This document shows positions 1-8,384 of a DNA stretch of 32,061 nt, piece by piece (position 1 is the stretch's first letter; every line of letters starts with the position of its first letter). The stretch comes from an uncultured Lachnospiraceae bacterium (lineage in GTDB: Bacteria > Bacillota > Clostridia > Lachnospirales > Lachnospiraceae). The position numbers were made by a program, and so were the translations under genes. Where the stretch lies: assembly GCA_945609985.1 (NCBI GenBank), contig CALYZQ010000018.1, forward strand, positions 1 through 32,061, read 5' to 3'. Under the pieces are notes generated by a model. The model was not told where the DNA came from, ran no database searches, and worked only from the letters and a program-made list of their open reading frames with translations.

Positions 1-9
1 ATTACAAAA

Positions 10-38
10 ATTATAGCATTTTCAAACATTTTTAGCAA
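10..38 (-). promoter_or_regulatory. Leftward sigma-A-type promoter leaving the window
   Basis: On the minus strand the sequence reads TTGCTA, 17 bases, TATAAT, just downstream of the stop of the GH39-GH43 gene. The -10 box is at 10-15 and the -35 box at 33-38. The perfect -10 and ideal spacing suggest that a separate transcription unit starts just beyond the left edge. No hairpin terminator for the GH39-GH43 gene is visible in the 42 bases available. Confidence 0.5.
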
Positions 39-42
39 GTCT

Positions 43-3000
43 CTACCTCTCCTTATACACGAAGTTTGAGAATCCAGCCTTACCACCGGTTTCCTTGGTA
101 GAGTATACGAACAAACCAAAACGACAGCCTGTAAAATGATCCAGCCTAAATGCCAGCTTATGGGTATTTCCAATCTTCTTCCACCAAAATCTATCAGCAA
201 AGTAAAACTTCGCTTCATCCTTCATATTGGTGAAGTCAACTTCAATCTTCAATCTGATCTTATCGCCTTCAACTGGAACTACCTCCCATTCCTGACCATA
301 ACCGGGCTCCTGGGGCCATTTTTGCGCAAAACCATCAGCTGCTTCCTTGGTCATCATCACCGCATACGCCTTGCCGTCACGCTTGGTTACACCCACGAAG
401 CCGTAGCTGCCTTGGAATGCACAAAGGCCGGCATAATCACCTTCCTTCAACTGACTAAAGTCAAGCATTACCTCTCCAACGCATCCGGGATAAATCATTC
501 TCTGGGTCAAAATGTTTCTCGCCTGTGTCACATTGCGGGAAAGCTTATCAGTAGTCACCCAGAACTCACCCTGTTCCTTCTTCCAATCAATCAAAGACAT
601 CTTAGGTTCATGGTTAAATTGCCATGCGCTCTTTAAGCCAAAGCAGCCGTACAGTCTTTTCATCTCACTGTCTGAAAGCTCAGGTGCCCCCCGGAAATTA
701 TCACTAGCCGTCAGGGAGGTATACTCATAACCCGGTTTCAAATTCTCTGTTTCAAACTCCTCCGGAAGCTTACCGTTTACACCAAATACCGGATAATCGT
801 TCTCCCATGTAACGGGTACCAATACCGGAACTCTTCCGATGGCACCACTGTCCTGGAACAACACTGCATACCACTTACCGTCCGGAGTATCCACAATACC
901 GCCCTGTGCAACACCCTGACCGCAGTAGCCTCTGTCATCATTAAACACATCACCGCCGATAAATTCGCCCACCAGGGAATCAGCTACAAAGCATGCCTCC
1001 ACACGTCTCCATCTGTCAGGCAGGGAGTGGATAAAGAACACATAATACTTACCGTTAATCTTATAGAAATGTGCTCCCTCATAGCCCAGCGACGGGTTAT
1101 CCTTATCGCTGACTATCAGACGATGCAAACCACCTTCCTTTGCCGCCGTCAAATCCTCATTCAGCTCTGTCAGATAAATATCCCTGTTACCATATACCAG
1201 ATATGCCTTATCGTCATCATCAAACAGTAAGGAACAGTCGTGATAAAAGCCTTCGATATTCTTCTTATCCCAAGGGCCATAAATACTCTCTGCCGTGTAC
1301 AGATAAGTCTTATGGGTATCATTTGCCACAAAAATGATATAGAAACGTCCCTTGTGATATCTGATGGTAGCCGCCCACATGCCCTTACCGTAAACATGCT
1401 CATTTCCCTCAAGCCTCTGTCCGGGAGTACTGTCAAGACAGTCGTATACATAGGTTGCATGCTCCCAATTTACCAAATCGTGGGAACGCAAAATTTCACA
1501 GCCCGGCATAAAATGCATGGTTGTACTTACCATATAGTAGGTGTCCTCCACACGGATAACATCCGGGTCGGGATAATCCATTCTGGTCAGCGGATTGATG
1601 CTCTTCTTCTGCATCACACGCTCGTAATTATAGCCTCTGTCCGGGGTTCTCTTTACGGGTTTTAACTCAAAATATACCACAGCATTTTCATCCATGGAAA
1701 ATACAATCTCCATGGTGTCACAGTTTGCCTTCATACTCTTAGTAGATATAAAGGGCTGTGCAGCCGCCTGCAAAAGTGCTGTCTGCTCTTTAGACGGATT
1801 TGCAGGTTCTCCCATGTCATGCCATACCTTCAAAGGATTGGTGGTATCCTCATCCACTCTCTTGGTAAGCAGACAATATTCAGAATCCGGAGTTTCCAGC
1901 TCGTAAGTAAATTCAATACTCTTCTCCTTGCGTTTTCTGGTCATATTCCAAACAACGCCGCGGTATTCACCGTCTTCGTTAAGCATGATAACACTGTTGT
2001 CATCCCTATAAACACACTTGCCCTGCTTCTCCTTTAACTTTTTAAAGAATGCAAAGGTCCAGAAAGTAGGCTTGGGAATACAACCGTTTGCCACCAGACC
2101 GAAGCCGCCGTGGAAAGGTGTAAAGGGTACACCTTTCTCCTCAAAAATATCACCGAAGGTCCAATAGGAATAGGACTCATTGTCATCCCCCAGTCTGGAC
2201 AATTGCTGTGCCAGATACGCAGCATTCTGATTGGTGTCATGAATAGGCGCATTGGGAGTGTAGGAGGTATTAAACTCCGTAATATGAATCTCCAGACCTT
2301 TATACTCCGGATAGCTGTCAATAATCTCTCTTGTTGTATGCAGATTGGCAAAACCATCCTCTGCCTTCATCAGTTCAATATAGCCGTAGTGACCCACCTC
2401 ATCCGGCTGCTCTGAGGTATAATGATGTCTGGTGACAAAATCCACGGGAATTTTATTCTCATGACAGAATTCCATAAACGCTTTAATCCAGACTTCATCA
2501 CTTCCGCCACAGACTGCGGGACCACCCACACGGAATCTTGCGTCCACTTCCTTGATTGCCTCGAAGGAATTTTTAAACAGCTTAAAGTATTCCTGCATGT
2601 CAGCCTTCTCCCAGAAGCCGGGCAGATTGGGCTCATTCCAGACTTCGATGGGCCAGGTTACCACATCATCTGCACCGTATCTGTCCATCAGGTGGCGAAG
2701 CAGTGCCTGTACCATAGCCTTCCACTCCGTATAGGACTTGGGGGGCGTAGTATTTCCCTTCCAGTAAAAGATGGTCTGCTTACCGCTTGCCAGCTTTTCA
2801 GGCATAAATCCAAGCTCCAAAAAAGGACGGATACCACGCTCCAAATAGCTGTCCATCACCATATCCAGATATGTGAAATTGTACTCTACAATTCTCTCCC
2901 CATCTCTTTCCGTCTCTTGATAAATCGCCATATCATCCGTGAAAAGTCCATGACCTCTGATGTGCTGAAAACCGATTTCGTCCTGCACCAGTTTAAGCTG

Positions 3001-3117
3001 TGCCTGATATTCCTTCTGCAACGCAAGACCCATTCGGCCTGTACCCACACAATAGTCAACCTGATTGTGAAAAGGAACGATTTCATCTGCATGAACAATA
3101 ATTTTTCTTTTTTCCAT
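43..3117 (-). CDS. GH39-GH43 fusion, beta-xylosidase / alpha-L-arabinofuranosidase
   Basis: Predicted cytosolic two-module glycosidase of 1024 residues, cleaving xylose and/or arabinose from xylo-oligosaccharides. Residues about 5-390 are a GH39-type (beta/alpha)8 barrel: WNEPN carries the expected acid/base Glu162 and the ITEFN segment the nucleophile Glu281. After a beta linker, residues about 505-800 form a GH43 five-blade propeller with the usual triad Asp517 (in YPDPD), Asp627 (in HDCSL) and Glu680 (in GYEGAH). Residues about 800-1024 resemble the concanavalin-like C-terminal domain of GH43 xylosidases. There is no signal peptide. The start is placed at the ATG at 3117 because GGAGGG lies about six bases upstream; an in-frame GTG at 3171 lacks such a site. 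It diverges from an AraC regulator and a GH120 gene. The family assignments are firm; the exact substrate of each module is inferred. Confidence 0.9.
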   Translation of the reverse strand: MEKRKIIVHADEIVPFHNQVDYCVGTGRMGLALQKEYQAQLKLVQDEIGFQHIRGHGLFTDDMAIYQETERDGERIVEYNFTYLDMVMDSYLERGIRPFLELGFMPEKLASGKQTIFYWKGNTTPPKSYTEWKAMVQALLRHLMDRYGADDVVTWPIEVWNEPNLPGFWEKADMQEYFKLFKNSFEAIKEVDARFRVGGPAVCGGSDEVWIKAFMEFCHENKIPVDFVTRHHYTSEQPDEVGHYGYIELMKAEDGFANLHTTREIIDSYPEYKGLEIHITEFNTSYTPNAPIHDTNQNAAYLAQQLSRLGDDNESYSYWTFGDIFEEKGVPFTPFHGGFGLVANGCIPKPTFWTFAFFKKLKEKQGKCVYRDDNSVIMLNEDGEYRGVVWNMTRKRKEKSIEFTYELETPDSEYCLLTKRVDEDTTNPLKVWHDMGEPANPSKEQTALLQAAAQPFISTKSMKANCDTMEIVFSMDENAVVYFELKPVKRTPDRGYNYERVMQKKSINPLTRMDYPDPDVIRVEDTYYMVSTTMHFMPGCEILRSHDLVNWEHATYVYDCLDSTPGQRLEGNEHVYGKGMWAATIRYHKGRFYIIFVANDTHKTYLYTAESIYGPWDKKNIEGFYHDCSLLFDDDDKAYLVYGNRDIYLTELNEDLTAAKEGGLHRLIVSDKDNPSLGYEGAHFYKINGKYYVFFIHSLPDRWRRVEACFVADSLVGEFIGGDVFNDDRGYCGQGVAQGGIVDTPDGKWYAVLFQDSGAIGRVPVLVPVTWENDYPVFGVNGKLPEEFETENLKPGYEYTSLTASDNFRGAPELSDSEMKRLYGCFGLKSAWQFNHEPKMSLIDWKKEQGEFWVTTDKLSRNVTQARNILTQRMIYPGCVGEVMLDFSQLKEGDYAGLCAFQGSYGFVGVTKRDGKAYAVMMTKEAADGFAQKWPQEPGYGQEWEVVPVEGDKIRLKIEVDFTNMKDEAKFYFADRFWWKKIGNTHKLAFRLDHFTGCRFGLFVYSTKETGGKAGFSNFVYKER

Positions 3118-3183
3118 GTCAACCCTCCGTAATTTATGCATATTTACAAATTTTCTACCTGAATCATGCACTTACTTATCTAT

Positions 3184-3212
3184 ATTTTATACTATCTCAT
3201 TGACCAAATCAA
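3184..3212 (-). promoter_or_regulatory. Promoter of the GH39-GH43 gene
   Basis: On the minus strand TTGATT (3207-3212) is followed after 17 bases by TAAAAT (3184-3189). The -10 box lies about 66 bases before the chosen ATG at 3117. It abuts the -35 box of the divergent araC promoter. Confidence 0.55.
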
Positions 3213-3220
3213 TCCAATGA
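3197..3220. promoter_or_regulatory. Nested palindrome, candidate regulator operator
   Basis: An inner inverted repeat ATTGA-5-TCAAT (3199-3213) sits inside an outer one, TCATTG (3197-3202) with CAATGA (3215-3220). It covers both back-to-back -35 boxes, so one bound protein could control both directions. The adjacent AraC-family gene is the obvious candidate binder, although AraC proteins often use direct rather than inverted repeats. Confidence 0.4.
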
Positions 3221-3228
3221 TTTATACT
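3200..3228 (+). promoter_or_regulatory. Promoter of the araC-GH120 operon
   Basis: TTGACC (3200-3205), exactly 17 bases, then TATACT (3223-3228). The -10 box is 62 bases before the ATG at 3290. Its -35 box is one base away from the -35 box of the opposing promoter. Confidence 0.6.
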
Positions 3229-3289
3229 TTAATAAAATTGATATATTCTCATATTGGTTCATTACTCTAAGAGAAAGCGTGAAATAATT

Positions 3290-4111
3290 ATGAACGAGAT
3301 TGATTTTATCGGATATAGCGGTACACATCCAAACAGCTTTGTTTATGATGTTCCCGGTGGACATGACTGCTATTTACTTTTATTAATAAAAAGCCCTGCA
3401 GAAATACTTGTGGAAGATGAAATCCGACAGGTTTCTTCCAACACGGCTATTCTCTATACTCCGGGACACCGGATTTATTACCGCGCCTATAAACAGGAAT
3501 ACATGGATGATTGGATACGTTTTCACTCTGACGAATCCTTTGTGGCACAATTTCCCATAACAAATGTTCCCTTTTCCGTATCTGACCCGGAATATTGTCA
3601 CAATCTGTTTAAACTGTTAACCTGGGAATCTTCCTTTCCCTCCGCAGGCAGTGAATCCATTATTGCTCACCTGCTTCGCGTACTGTTTTCCAAGCTGTTG
3701 GAAGGTTCTTCCGTCAATATATCCAACGTGCATGCCCATGCTCTCATGGATTTGCACAAACGTATCTATAACAACCCGCACTTAAACTGGAGTGTCAGTC
3801 AAATGTCTGAAGAGCTCCACTTAAGCGCCGGCTATTTGCAGGCACTTTACAAAAAGATGTTTGGCTCCTCCTGTATGGATGATGTCATCTCAGGTCGTCT
3901 GCGCCGTGCACAGGATCAACTGATGTACACCACCAAACCCATACAGGAAATAGCAGAGAGCTGCGGCTATAACAATGTAGAGCATTTCTGCCGACAGTTC
4001 CGCCAATACATAGGTTGCACTCCCGGTCAATTCCGGAAATCTTCCAATGTACGGCAACCAAGCGGATCCCCTTCACATCTCACTTTAGGAGGGAAGGAAA
4101 TCATAAATTAA
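3290..4111 (+). CDS. AraC-family transcriptional regulator
   Basis: DNA-binding regulator of 273 residues. The N-terminal 120 residues have the short beta-strands and histidine-containing loops of an AraC-type cupin sensor domain (around YTPGHRIYYRA). Residues about 168-250 form the double helix-turn-helix: WSVSQMSEELHLS is the first HTH, and IQEIAESCGYNNVEHFCRQF is the hallmark second HTH, followed by GCTPGQFRK. The start is placed at the ATG at 3290; an in-frame TTG at 3254 would add 12 residues but has no good ribosome site. It lies 19 bases before the GH120 beta-xylosidase gene and diverges from the GH39-GH43 gene, so it most likely senses a xylan breakdown product and controls both. The ligand is inferred. 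Confidence 0.88.
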   Translation: MNEIDFIGYSGTHPNSFVYDVPGGHDCYLLLLIKSPAEILVEDEIRQVSSNTAILYTPGHRIYYRAYKQEYMDDWIRFHSDESFVAQFPITNVPFSVSDPEYCHNLFKLLTWESSFPSAGSESIIAHLLRVLFSKLLEGSSVNISNVHAHALMDLHKRIYNNPHLNWSVSQMSEELHLSAGYLQALYKKMFGSSCMDDVISGRLRRAQDQLMYTTKPIQEIAESCGYNNVEHFCRQFRQYIGCTPGQFRKSSNVRQPSGSPSHLTLGGKEIIN

Positions 4112-4130
4112 TATACAAGGAGGAAAGAAA

Positions 4131-6119
4131 ATGATTTTTCATGTTTCAAAATCAGGCTGTGACAGATTTTCCGGTACTGAAGACGCACCTTTTTTAACCA
4201 TCTCCAAGGCGGCAAGTGTTGCCCTTCCCGGAGATACCATTAAGGTACATACCGGTGTATACCGCGAATGGGTAAGTCCCAAAAACAGCGGTACCGAAGA
4301 ACACCGCATTGTGTATGAATCTGCAGGTGACGGCGAAGTAGTTATCACCGGTGCAGAACCCATTTCCGGATGGACCGATGAGGGCGATGGCGTCTGGAAG
4401 GTGGAGGTACCGGACAGCATGTTTACCATCCGCAATCCCTATACTACCTTAGTTTACGGAGACTGGCTGTTTGATGAGATAAAAGGCTCTCATTTAGGAG
4501 ATGTCTATCTGGACGGCAAATCCCTTTACGAGCGTCAGTCCTTAGAGGAGATTAAAAATCCCACTCCCTGGCCTCATGCCATGTATCCCGATGATTCCCT
4601 GCTTGTATGGTACTGTGAACACCAGGGCACAAACACCACTATCTGGGCAAACTTCGGCGGCAAGAACCCCAACGAAGAAAATGTAGAAATCAACGTACGT
4701 CCCTACTGCTTCTGGCCGGAGGAAACCGGACGTAATTATATTACAGTGCGCGGCTTTACCATTACCCAGGGTTCTCCCCAGTGGGCTCCTCCCACCGCTT
4801 TGCAGGAGGGTCTGATTGGTCCTCATTGGAGCAAGGGCTGGATTATTGAGAACAATAAAATCAGCGAATCCACCTGCTGTGGCGTCAGCCTTGGAAAGGA
4901 TATTTCCACCGGTGACAACGAATGGTCCAATCTGAAATTCAAATTTGGAACCCAGCGTGAACAGGAGGTTATCTTCCGTGCAGTACGCGGCAACTGGAAC
5001 AAAGAGAATATCGGAAGCCATATTGTACGCTACAATGAAATTTTCGAATGTGAGCAATGTGCGATTGTCGGTCACTTGGGTTGTGTCTTTAGTGAAATTT
5101 ACGGCAATAAGATTCATCACATTCACCACAAACAGTACTACCACGGAGCAGAGGTTTCCGGCATTAAGCTTCACGCTTCCCTTGACGTTCAAATCCATGA
5201 CAACGTATTTTACAGCTGTTACCGCGCTGTTTGGTTTGACTGGCAGGCGCAGGGCACCCATCTGTACAATAATGTATGTTTTGAAAACCTTTCCGAGGAC
5301 TTATTTATTGAGGTATGCCACGGTCCCTACATGGTAGACCACAACTTGTTCCTCTCAAAGATGAACTTCAGAAACGTATCCCAGGGTGGTGCCTTTGCCC
5401 ACAACCTGTTCGCAGGACGCATTGTAAACAACCCTGACAGAGGACGCCAGACCCCTTATCACTTCCCTCACGAGACAGCCGTTGCAGGCTACAGCTCCAT
5501 CATGGGTGGTGATGACCGTTTCTACAACAATATTTTCCTGCGTGACGAGGATACCAACAATGAACCCGTTCCCATGGGCTTCTTTGAGCATCTTCCGTTA
5601 CCTCCCCGTACCAAGGAGCAGGAAGAAGCTGAAAAGAAGGCAAAAATGGACGGTCTTCCCACGGCAAACAATGCAACACTCTATCCTGTAGGCTTACAGA
5701 GCTACGAGAGCTATCCCGATCCCAACACAAAATTCTGGGAGAATTTCGTGCCCGGTCGTCCTCCTATGCTGCCCTGCGCTGCAGCGGGCAATCTGTACCT
5801 GAACAATGCCGTTCCCACCACCTGGGAAAAGAATGCAACCGTTCATGCAGATAAAGGAATCGAATTTAGCTGGGATATTGAAAAGGGTACTGCAAATATT
5901 AAAATTACCAATCCCGAATTGATACAGGCGTCCTGCCCGGATGTGATTACCACGAAGCTTTTAGGTATCAGCTATAACACGGAGATGGCATATGAGAATC
6001 CCGACGGTACGCCTTACAGATTTGACAAGGATTTCTTCGGCAATATGCGTCCTGAGAAGAATGTATGTGCCGGACCTTTCGAACTGGGGGAAGGTGCTGC
6101 GTTTGAATTTACGGTATAA
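4131..6119 (+). CDS. GH120 beta-xylosidase (XylC-like)
   Basis: Cytosolic exo-acting beta-xylosidase of 662 residues, close to the roughly 640 of Thermoanaerobacterium XylC as I recall it. The start (VSKSG, then FLTISKAASV, then GDTIKVHTGVYREWV) and the core match XylC-type right-handed parallel beta-helix proteins. The segments APPTALQEGLIGPHWSKGW and IVGHLG/VFSEIYGNKI are strongly reminiscent of that family. Asp370 in WFDWQAQGT and Glu394 in FIEVCHGPY occupy the positions of the XylC nucleophile and acid/base. There is no signal peptide. A strong AAGGAGG (4117-4123) precedes the ATG, 19 bases after the araC stop, so the two genes are very probably co-transcribed. Residues about 500-570 contain a charged insertion (KEQEEAEKKAK). 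Confidence 0.88.
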   Translation: MIFHVSKSGCDRFSGTEDAPFLTISKAASVALPGDTIKVHTGVYREWVSPKNSGTEEHRIVYESAGDGEVVITGAEPISGWTDEGDGVWKVEVPDSMFTIRNPYTTLVYGDWLFDEIKGSHLGDVYLDGKSLYERQSLEEIKNPTPWPHAMYPDDSLLVWYCEHQGTNTTIWANFGGKNPNEENVEINVRPYCFWPEETGRNYITVRGFTITQGSPQWAPPTALQEGLIGPHWSKGWIIENNKISESTCCGVSLGKDISTGDNEWSNLKFKFGTQREQEVIFRAVRGNWNKENIGSHIVRYNEIFECEQCAIVGHLGCVFSEIYGNKIHHIHHKQYYHGAEVSGIKLHASLDVQIHDNVFYSCYRAVWFDWQAQGTHLYNNVCFENLSEDLFIEVCHGPYMVDHNLFLSKMNFRNVSQGGAFAHNLFAGRIVNNPDRGRQTPYHFPHETAVAGYSSIMGGDDRFYNNIFLRDEDTNNEPVPMGFFEHLPLPPRTKEQEEAEKKAKMDGLPTANNATLYPVGLQSYESYPDPNTKFWENFVPGRPPMLPCAAAGNLYLNNAVPTTWEKNATVHADKGIEFSWDIEKGTANIKITNPELIQASCPDVITTKLLGISYNTEMAYENPDGTPYRFDKDFFGNMRPEKNVCAGPFELGEGAAFEFTV

Positions 6120-6160
6120 ATGAATCCAAGTCTGCAGGGTGTGTAAAAAATATTAAGTTC

Positions 6161-6403
6161 GAAGGGCTATCGGCAGGGGGACGGTGAGTTTTTCGATTCT
6201 GAGTTACAGATGGGTATTTTCTAAGTATTGCGTATAGTAAATGGCACTTTCCGGGTCGGCGCGCACACACCTCCATGTGCGGGCGCGCCTAAATCGCTCA
6301 TCCGCGAGCGATTTCCCCTATGTATCATCACGCAATACTTGAAAATGCAACCATCCTCCACAAAGAACGAAAAACTCACCATCCCCCCCCTGCCTCTGCC
6401 CTC
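6161..6403. repeat. Long imperfect inverted repeat with two internal hairpins
   Basis: This accounts for most of the 382-base gene-free stretch 6120-6501. Arms 6161-6238 and 6320-6403 are partly complementary. Exact blocks include GGTGAGTTTTTCG (6183-6195) with its complement at 6368-6380, and AAGTATTGCGT (6223-6233) with 6330-6340. The enclosed loop holds a GC-rich hairpin GGCGCGC (6258-6264) with GCGCGCC (6283-6289), and a perfect 9-bp stem AAATCGCTC (6291-6299) with GAGCGATTT (6306-6314). No transposase is encoded. It resembles a MITE-like or intergenic palindromic element, or a large folded RNA; nothing here decides between them. Confidence 0.6.
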
Positions 6404-6461
6404 ATTAACTTTAGTTTTCACACCCACTAACTTTGCTCAATTTACAAACAGTCATATAACA

Positions 6462-6501
6462 ACAATCCCCCGTTGGAAATGTCCACGGGGGATTGTACTT
6501 T
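6462..6501. terminator. Strong hairpin terminator between convergent genes
   Basis: A perfect 11-bp stem, ACAATCCCCCG (6462-6472) with CGGGGGATTGT (6486-6496), is followed on the plus strand by ACTTTTT. It should terminate plus-strand transcription from the GH120 unit. As a stem it can also stop the ABC permease transcript arriving on the minus strand, although the U-tract there is poor. Confidence 0.75.
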
Positions 6502-7155
6502 TTAGTATTCTTTATTCTTCAGAACCTTCACCGATACCGCCAGGGAGATAAGCAGCATCACCACAGCCACTGCGACAAACACCAAACCAAACTGTACTTC
6601 GGAAAGCTTGATTTCTTTCAAAAACGCCAATGCCTGCATGGTTTTCTCAGTAAAGTACTGGGTTAGGGCGTAATAGCCACCCATGACGATACCGGCCACA
6701 ATCAGCATAACCATACGACCTTTCTCCGGTCCGAATTTCAAATTTACAGGCATCATAATGGAAAGCAAAATAACCACAATCATTAAAGATGCGCCAAAAT
6801 TACTGAGTACATCCTGTATCTGACCAGCCTCCATATTGCCACCCAATACCACCATTCCCACGGCACAGACAATACTTGCCAAAATACCGGAAAATGCAAA
6901 TGAAAACACGTACTTTTCAATGGCATATGTTTTTCTCTGTATAGGCAGAGTCATTAAAAAGGTCATCCCATTTTCAAAGGAATCATAAGAAATAGTGCTT
7001 AATGCAAACACAGTTCCCACAAACGCAATATATGAAACCGCGAAATTGATATCATTCTGTGACAAACCGATAAACACACCCAAAATTAAAATAATAACTA
7101 CACTCATTTTTTGCCCCATCATAAGGCGTATATCTTTTATTAATAAACCCTTCAT
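6502..7155 (-). CDS. ABC-2 type transporter permease (YtrA-linked family)
   Basis: Membrane subunit of 217 residues with about six hydrophobic segments, for example MSVVIILILGVFIGLS near residue 20 and LVFVAVAVVMLLISLAV near the C terminus. FENGMTFLMTLPIQRKTYAIEKY is a signature stretch of small ABC-2 permeases found next to GntR(YtrA) regulators. The start is the ATG at 7155, preceded by AGGTGG; it lies one base after the stop of the ATPase gene, so translation is probably coupled. The partner ATPase is broken in this genome, so the permease may be non-functional or use another ATPase. The substrate is unknown; related systems are linked to cell-envelope stress or antibiotic response. Confidence 0.8.
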   Translation of the reverse strand: MKGLLIKDIRLMMGQKMSVVIILILGVFIGLSQNDINFAVSYIAFVGTVFALSTISYDSFENGMTFLMTLPIQRKTYAIEKYVFSFAFSGILASIVCAVGMVVLGGNMEAGQIQDVLSNFGASLMIVVILLSIMMPVNLKFGPEKGRMVMLIVAGIVMGGYYALTQYFTEKTMQALAFLKEIKLSEVQFGLVFVAVAVVMLLISLAVSVKVLKNKEY

Positions 7156-7156
7156 A

Positions 7157-7874
7157 TTATCTTCCACCTCTCTTATCTGCAATCATTAACCCGATTACGC
7201 TGTCAATATCACCTTTTTCAATCACAACATCCGGATAATTCTCCTGATAGAACTGTTTCTGATTGGTCAGGCAGCTATAACCGTGAGGCTCCTTTTTACT
7301 GCAAAGTATATAGCTCTTTTCCAGCTTTGCAAACTGCTCCTCTGTCACCTTAAGCACACCGTACTCATCAAGCAGCACATTGGTCTCTTCATGCAAAACA
7401 ATCTTACCGTCATCAATCAAATAAATATCATCACAAAGACCTTCCAAATCTGTAGAAATATGGGAGCTGATTAAAATACTGTTCTCCTCGTTTTCCATAT
7501 ATTCACGAAGCATATCCAGGATTTCATCACGTGCCACTACATCAAGTCCTGCAGTGGGCTCATCCAATACCAAAAGCTTTGCCTCATGGGACAGTGCCGC
7601 CAGCACCTTAAGCTTTGCTTTCATACCGGTGGAGAATTCCTTAATTTTTTGGTTCATGGGAATACGGAAATGCTCACACTTCTTTGCAAACTCATTCTTA
7701 TCAAAACGGCTGTACATAGCCGCCATCATTGCTGACACATCCTTTACGGTCAGGTACCCACTAAAGCCGGTTTCTGCCGATTAAGCCGGTCACCGTACCG
7801 GATTCTACCTGCATACTGCAATCAAGCTCAAAACGACTATATTTTTTCTTTACACCATCTAACACCAATGTCAT
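7157..7874 (-). pseudogene. ABC transporter ATP-binding protein, disrupted near Walker A
   Basis: The gene begins normally at the ATG at 7874 with a GGAGG site and reads MTLVLDGVKKKYSRF... to GLIGRN, the beginning of Walker A. It then runs into CGG CTT TAG. The rest resumes one frame over as GFSGYLTVKDVSAMM and continues to the stop at 7157. That part keeps a signature-like FSTGMKAKLK, Walker B LLVLDEPTAGLD and the H-loop SSHIS. Compared with the family, about 50-60 codons covering the Walker A lysine, the following helix and the Q-loop appear deleted. Two copies of ACCGGCTT (complement at 7764-7771 and 7783-7790) sit at the junction. A 193-residue C-terminal product could start at the GTG at 7738, but it could not bind ATP by itself. 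A sequencing or assembly error is the alternative. Confidence 0.82.
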
Positions 7875-7876
7875 AG

Positions 7877-8248
7877 TTACTCCTCCAAAATCAGTTGAAA
7901 TAATTCATTAAGTTCCTCATTATCAAGCCCATAGTTCCTTGCTTTGCGGACCGTAGCCTCCAATTCCTGCTCCACTTCCTTTTTCTGCTCTTCCTTCTGC
8001 AGATTTCTGTTCAGTCCTGCCACGAAGCTTCCCTTGCCGTGAACCATTACTACAAACCCTTCTTCTTCCAAGGTGTCATACGCCTTTTTCACTGTCAGGG
8101 CACTGATACGCAAATCCTTCGCCAGACTTCTCACGGAAGGAAGCGGATCTTCACTGTGCAATTTATCCTGAATAACCGCCGCCTTAATCTGCTCCACAAT
8201 CTGCTCATAAATGGGCTGCATGGATGAATTGTTGATTATAATATTCAT
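7877..8248 (-). CDS. GntR-family regulator, YtrA subfamily
   Basis: Short regulator of 123 residues. Residues about 8-75 form the GntR winged helix-turn-helix: PIYEQIVEQIKAAV, then LPSVRSLAKDLRISALTVKKAYDTLEEEGF and the wing HGKGSFVA. The remaining 45 residues are a charged helical tail, not a full effector domain, which is typical of YtrA proteins. It is the first gene of the operon and ends two bases before the ATG of the broken ABC ATPase. It most likely represses this operon by binding the half-site array at 8283-8330. Confidence 0.88.
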   Translation of the reverse strand: MNIIINNSSMQPIYEQIVEQIKAAVIQDKLHSEDPLPSVRSLAKDLRISALTVKKAYDTLEEEGFVVMVHGKGSFVAGLNRNLQKEEQKKEVEQELEATVRKARNYGLDNEELNELFQLILEE

Positions 8249-8282
8249 TTAGTACCTCTCTATACTAGTATATGTCGACACA

Positions 8283-8330
8283 AACAGTATATAACAGTCT
8301 ATAACTGTTTGTCAACTGTTTTATACTGTT
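8283..8330 (-). promoter_or_regulatory. Promoter with helically phased YtrA-type operator array
   Basis: The minus-strand promoter is TTGACA (8310-8315), 18 bases, TATACT (8286-8291). The ACTGTT/AACAGT half-site occurs five times, starting at 8283, 8293, 8304, 8315 and 8325, every 10-11 bases or about one helical turn. A perfect dyad AACAGT-5-ACTGTT (8293-8309) lies in the spacer. Occupancy would block polymerase directly, which fits autorepression by the adjacent GntR protein. Confidence 0.7.
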
Positions 8331-8333
8331 TAT

Positions 8334-8377
8334 TTTAAAAAAAGAAATGACTGCAGTTTTCCAACAGAAAACCGCAG
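8334..8377 (-). terminator. Terminator of the short Rpn-like gene
   Basis: On the minus strand CTGCGGTTTTC (8367-8377) pairs with GAAAACTGCAG (8351-8361) with one wobble and a 5-base loop. A T-run begins six bases later. It lies directly after the stop at 8385. Confidence 0.65.
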
Positions 8378-8384
8378 CCAACCA

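Noticed and set aside
2422..3132. Open frame of 236 codons on the plus strand
   Set aside because: Entirely antisense to the GH39 module, whose catalytic motifs fix the real frame.
6228..6551. Open frame of 107 codons through the inverted repeat
   Set aside because: It crosses the palindromes and the terminator and enters the permease gene; no ribosome site and low-complexity product.
7157..7738. Complete small ABC ATPase of 193 residues
   Set aside because: It lacks Walker A and the Q-loop, and the missing N-terminal start is found upstream in another frame, so it is a remnant.
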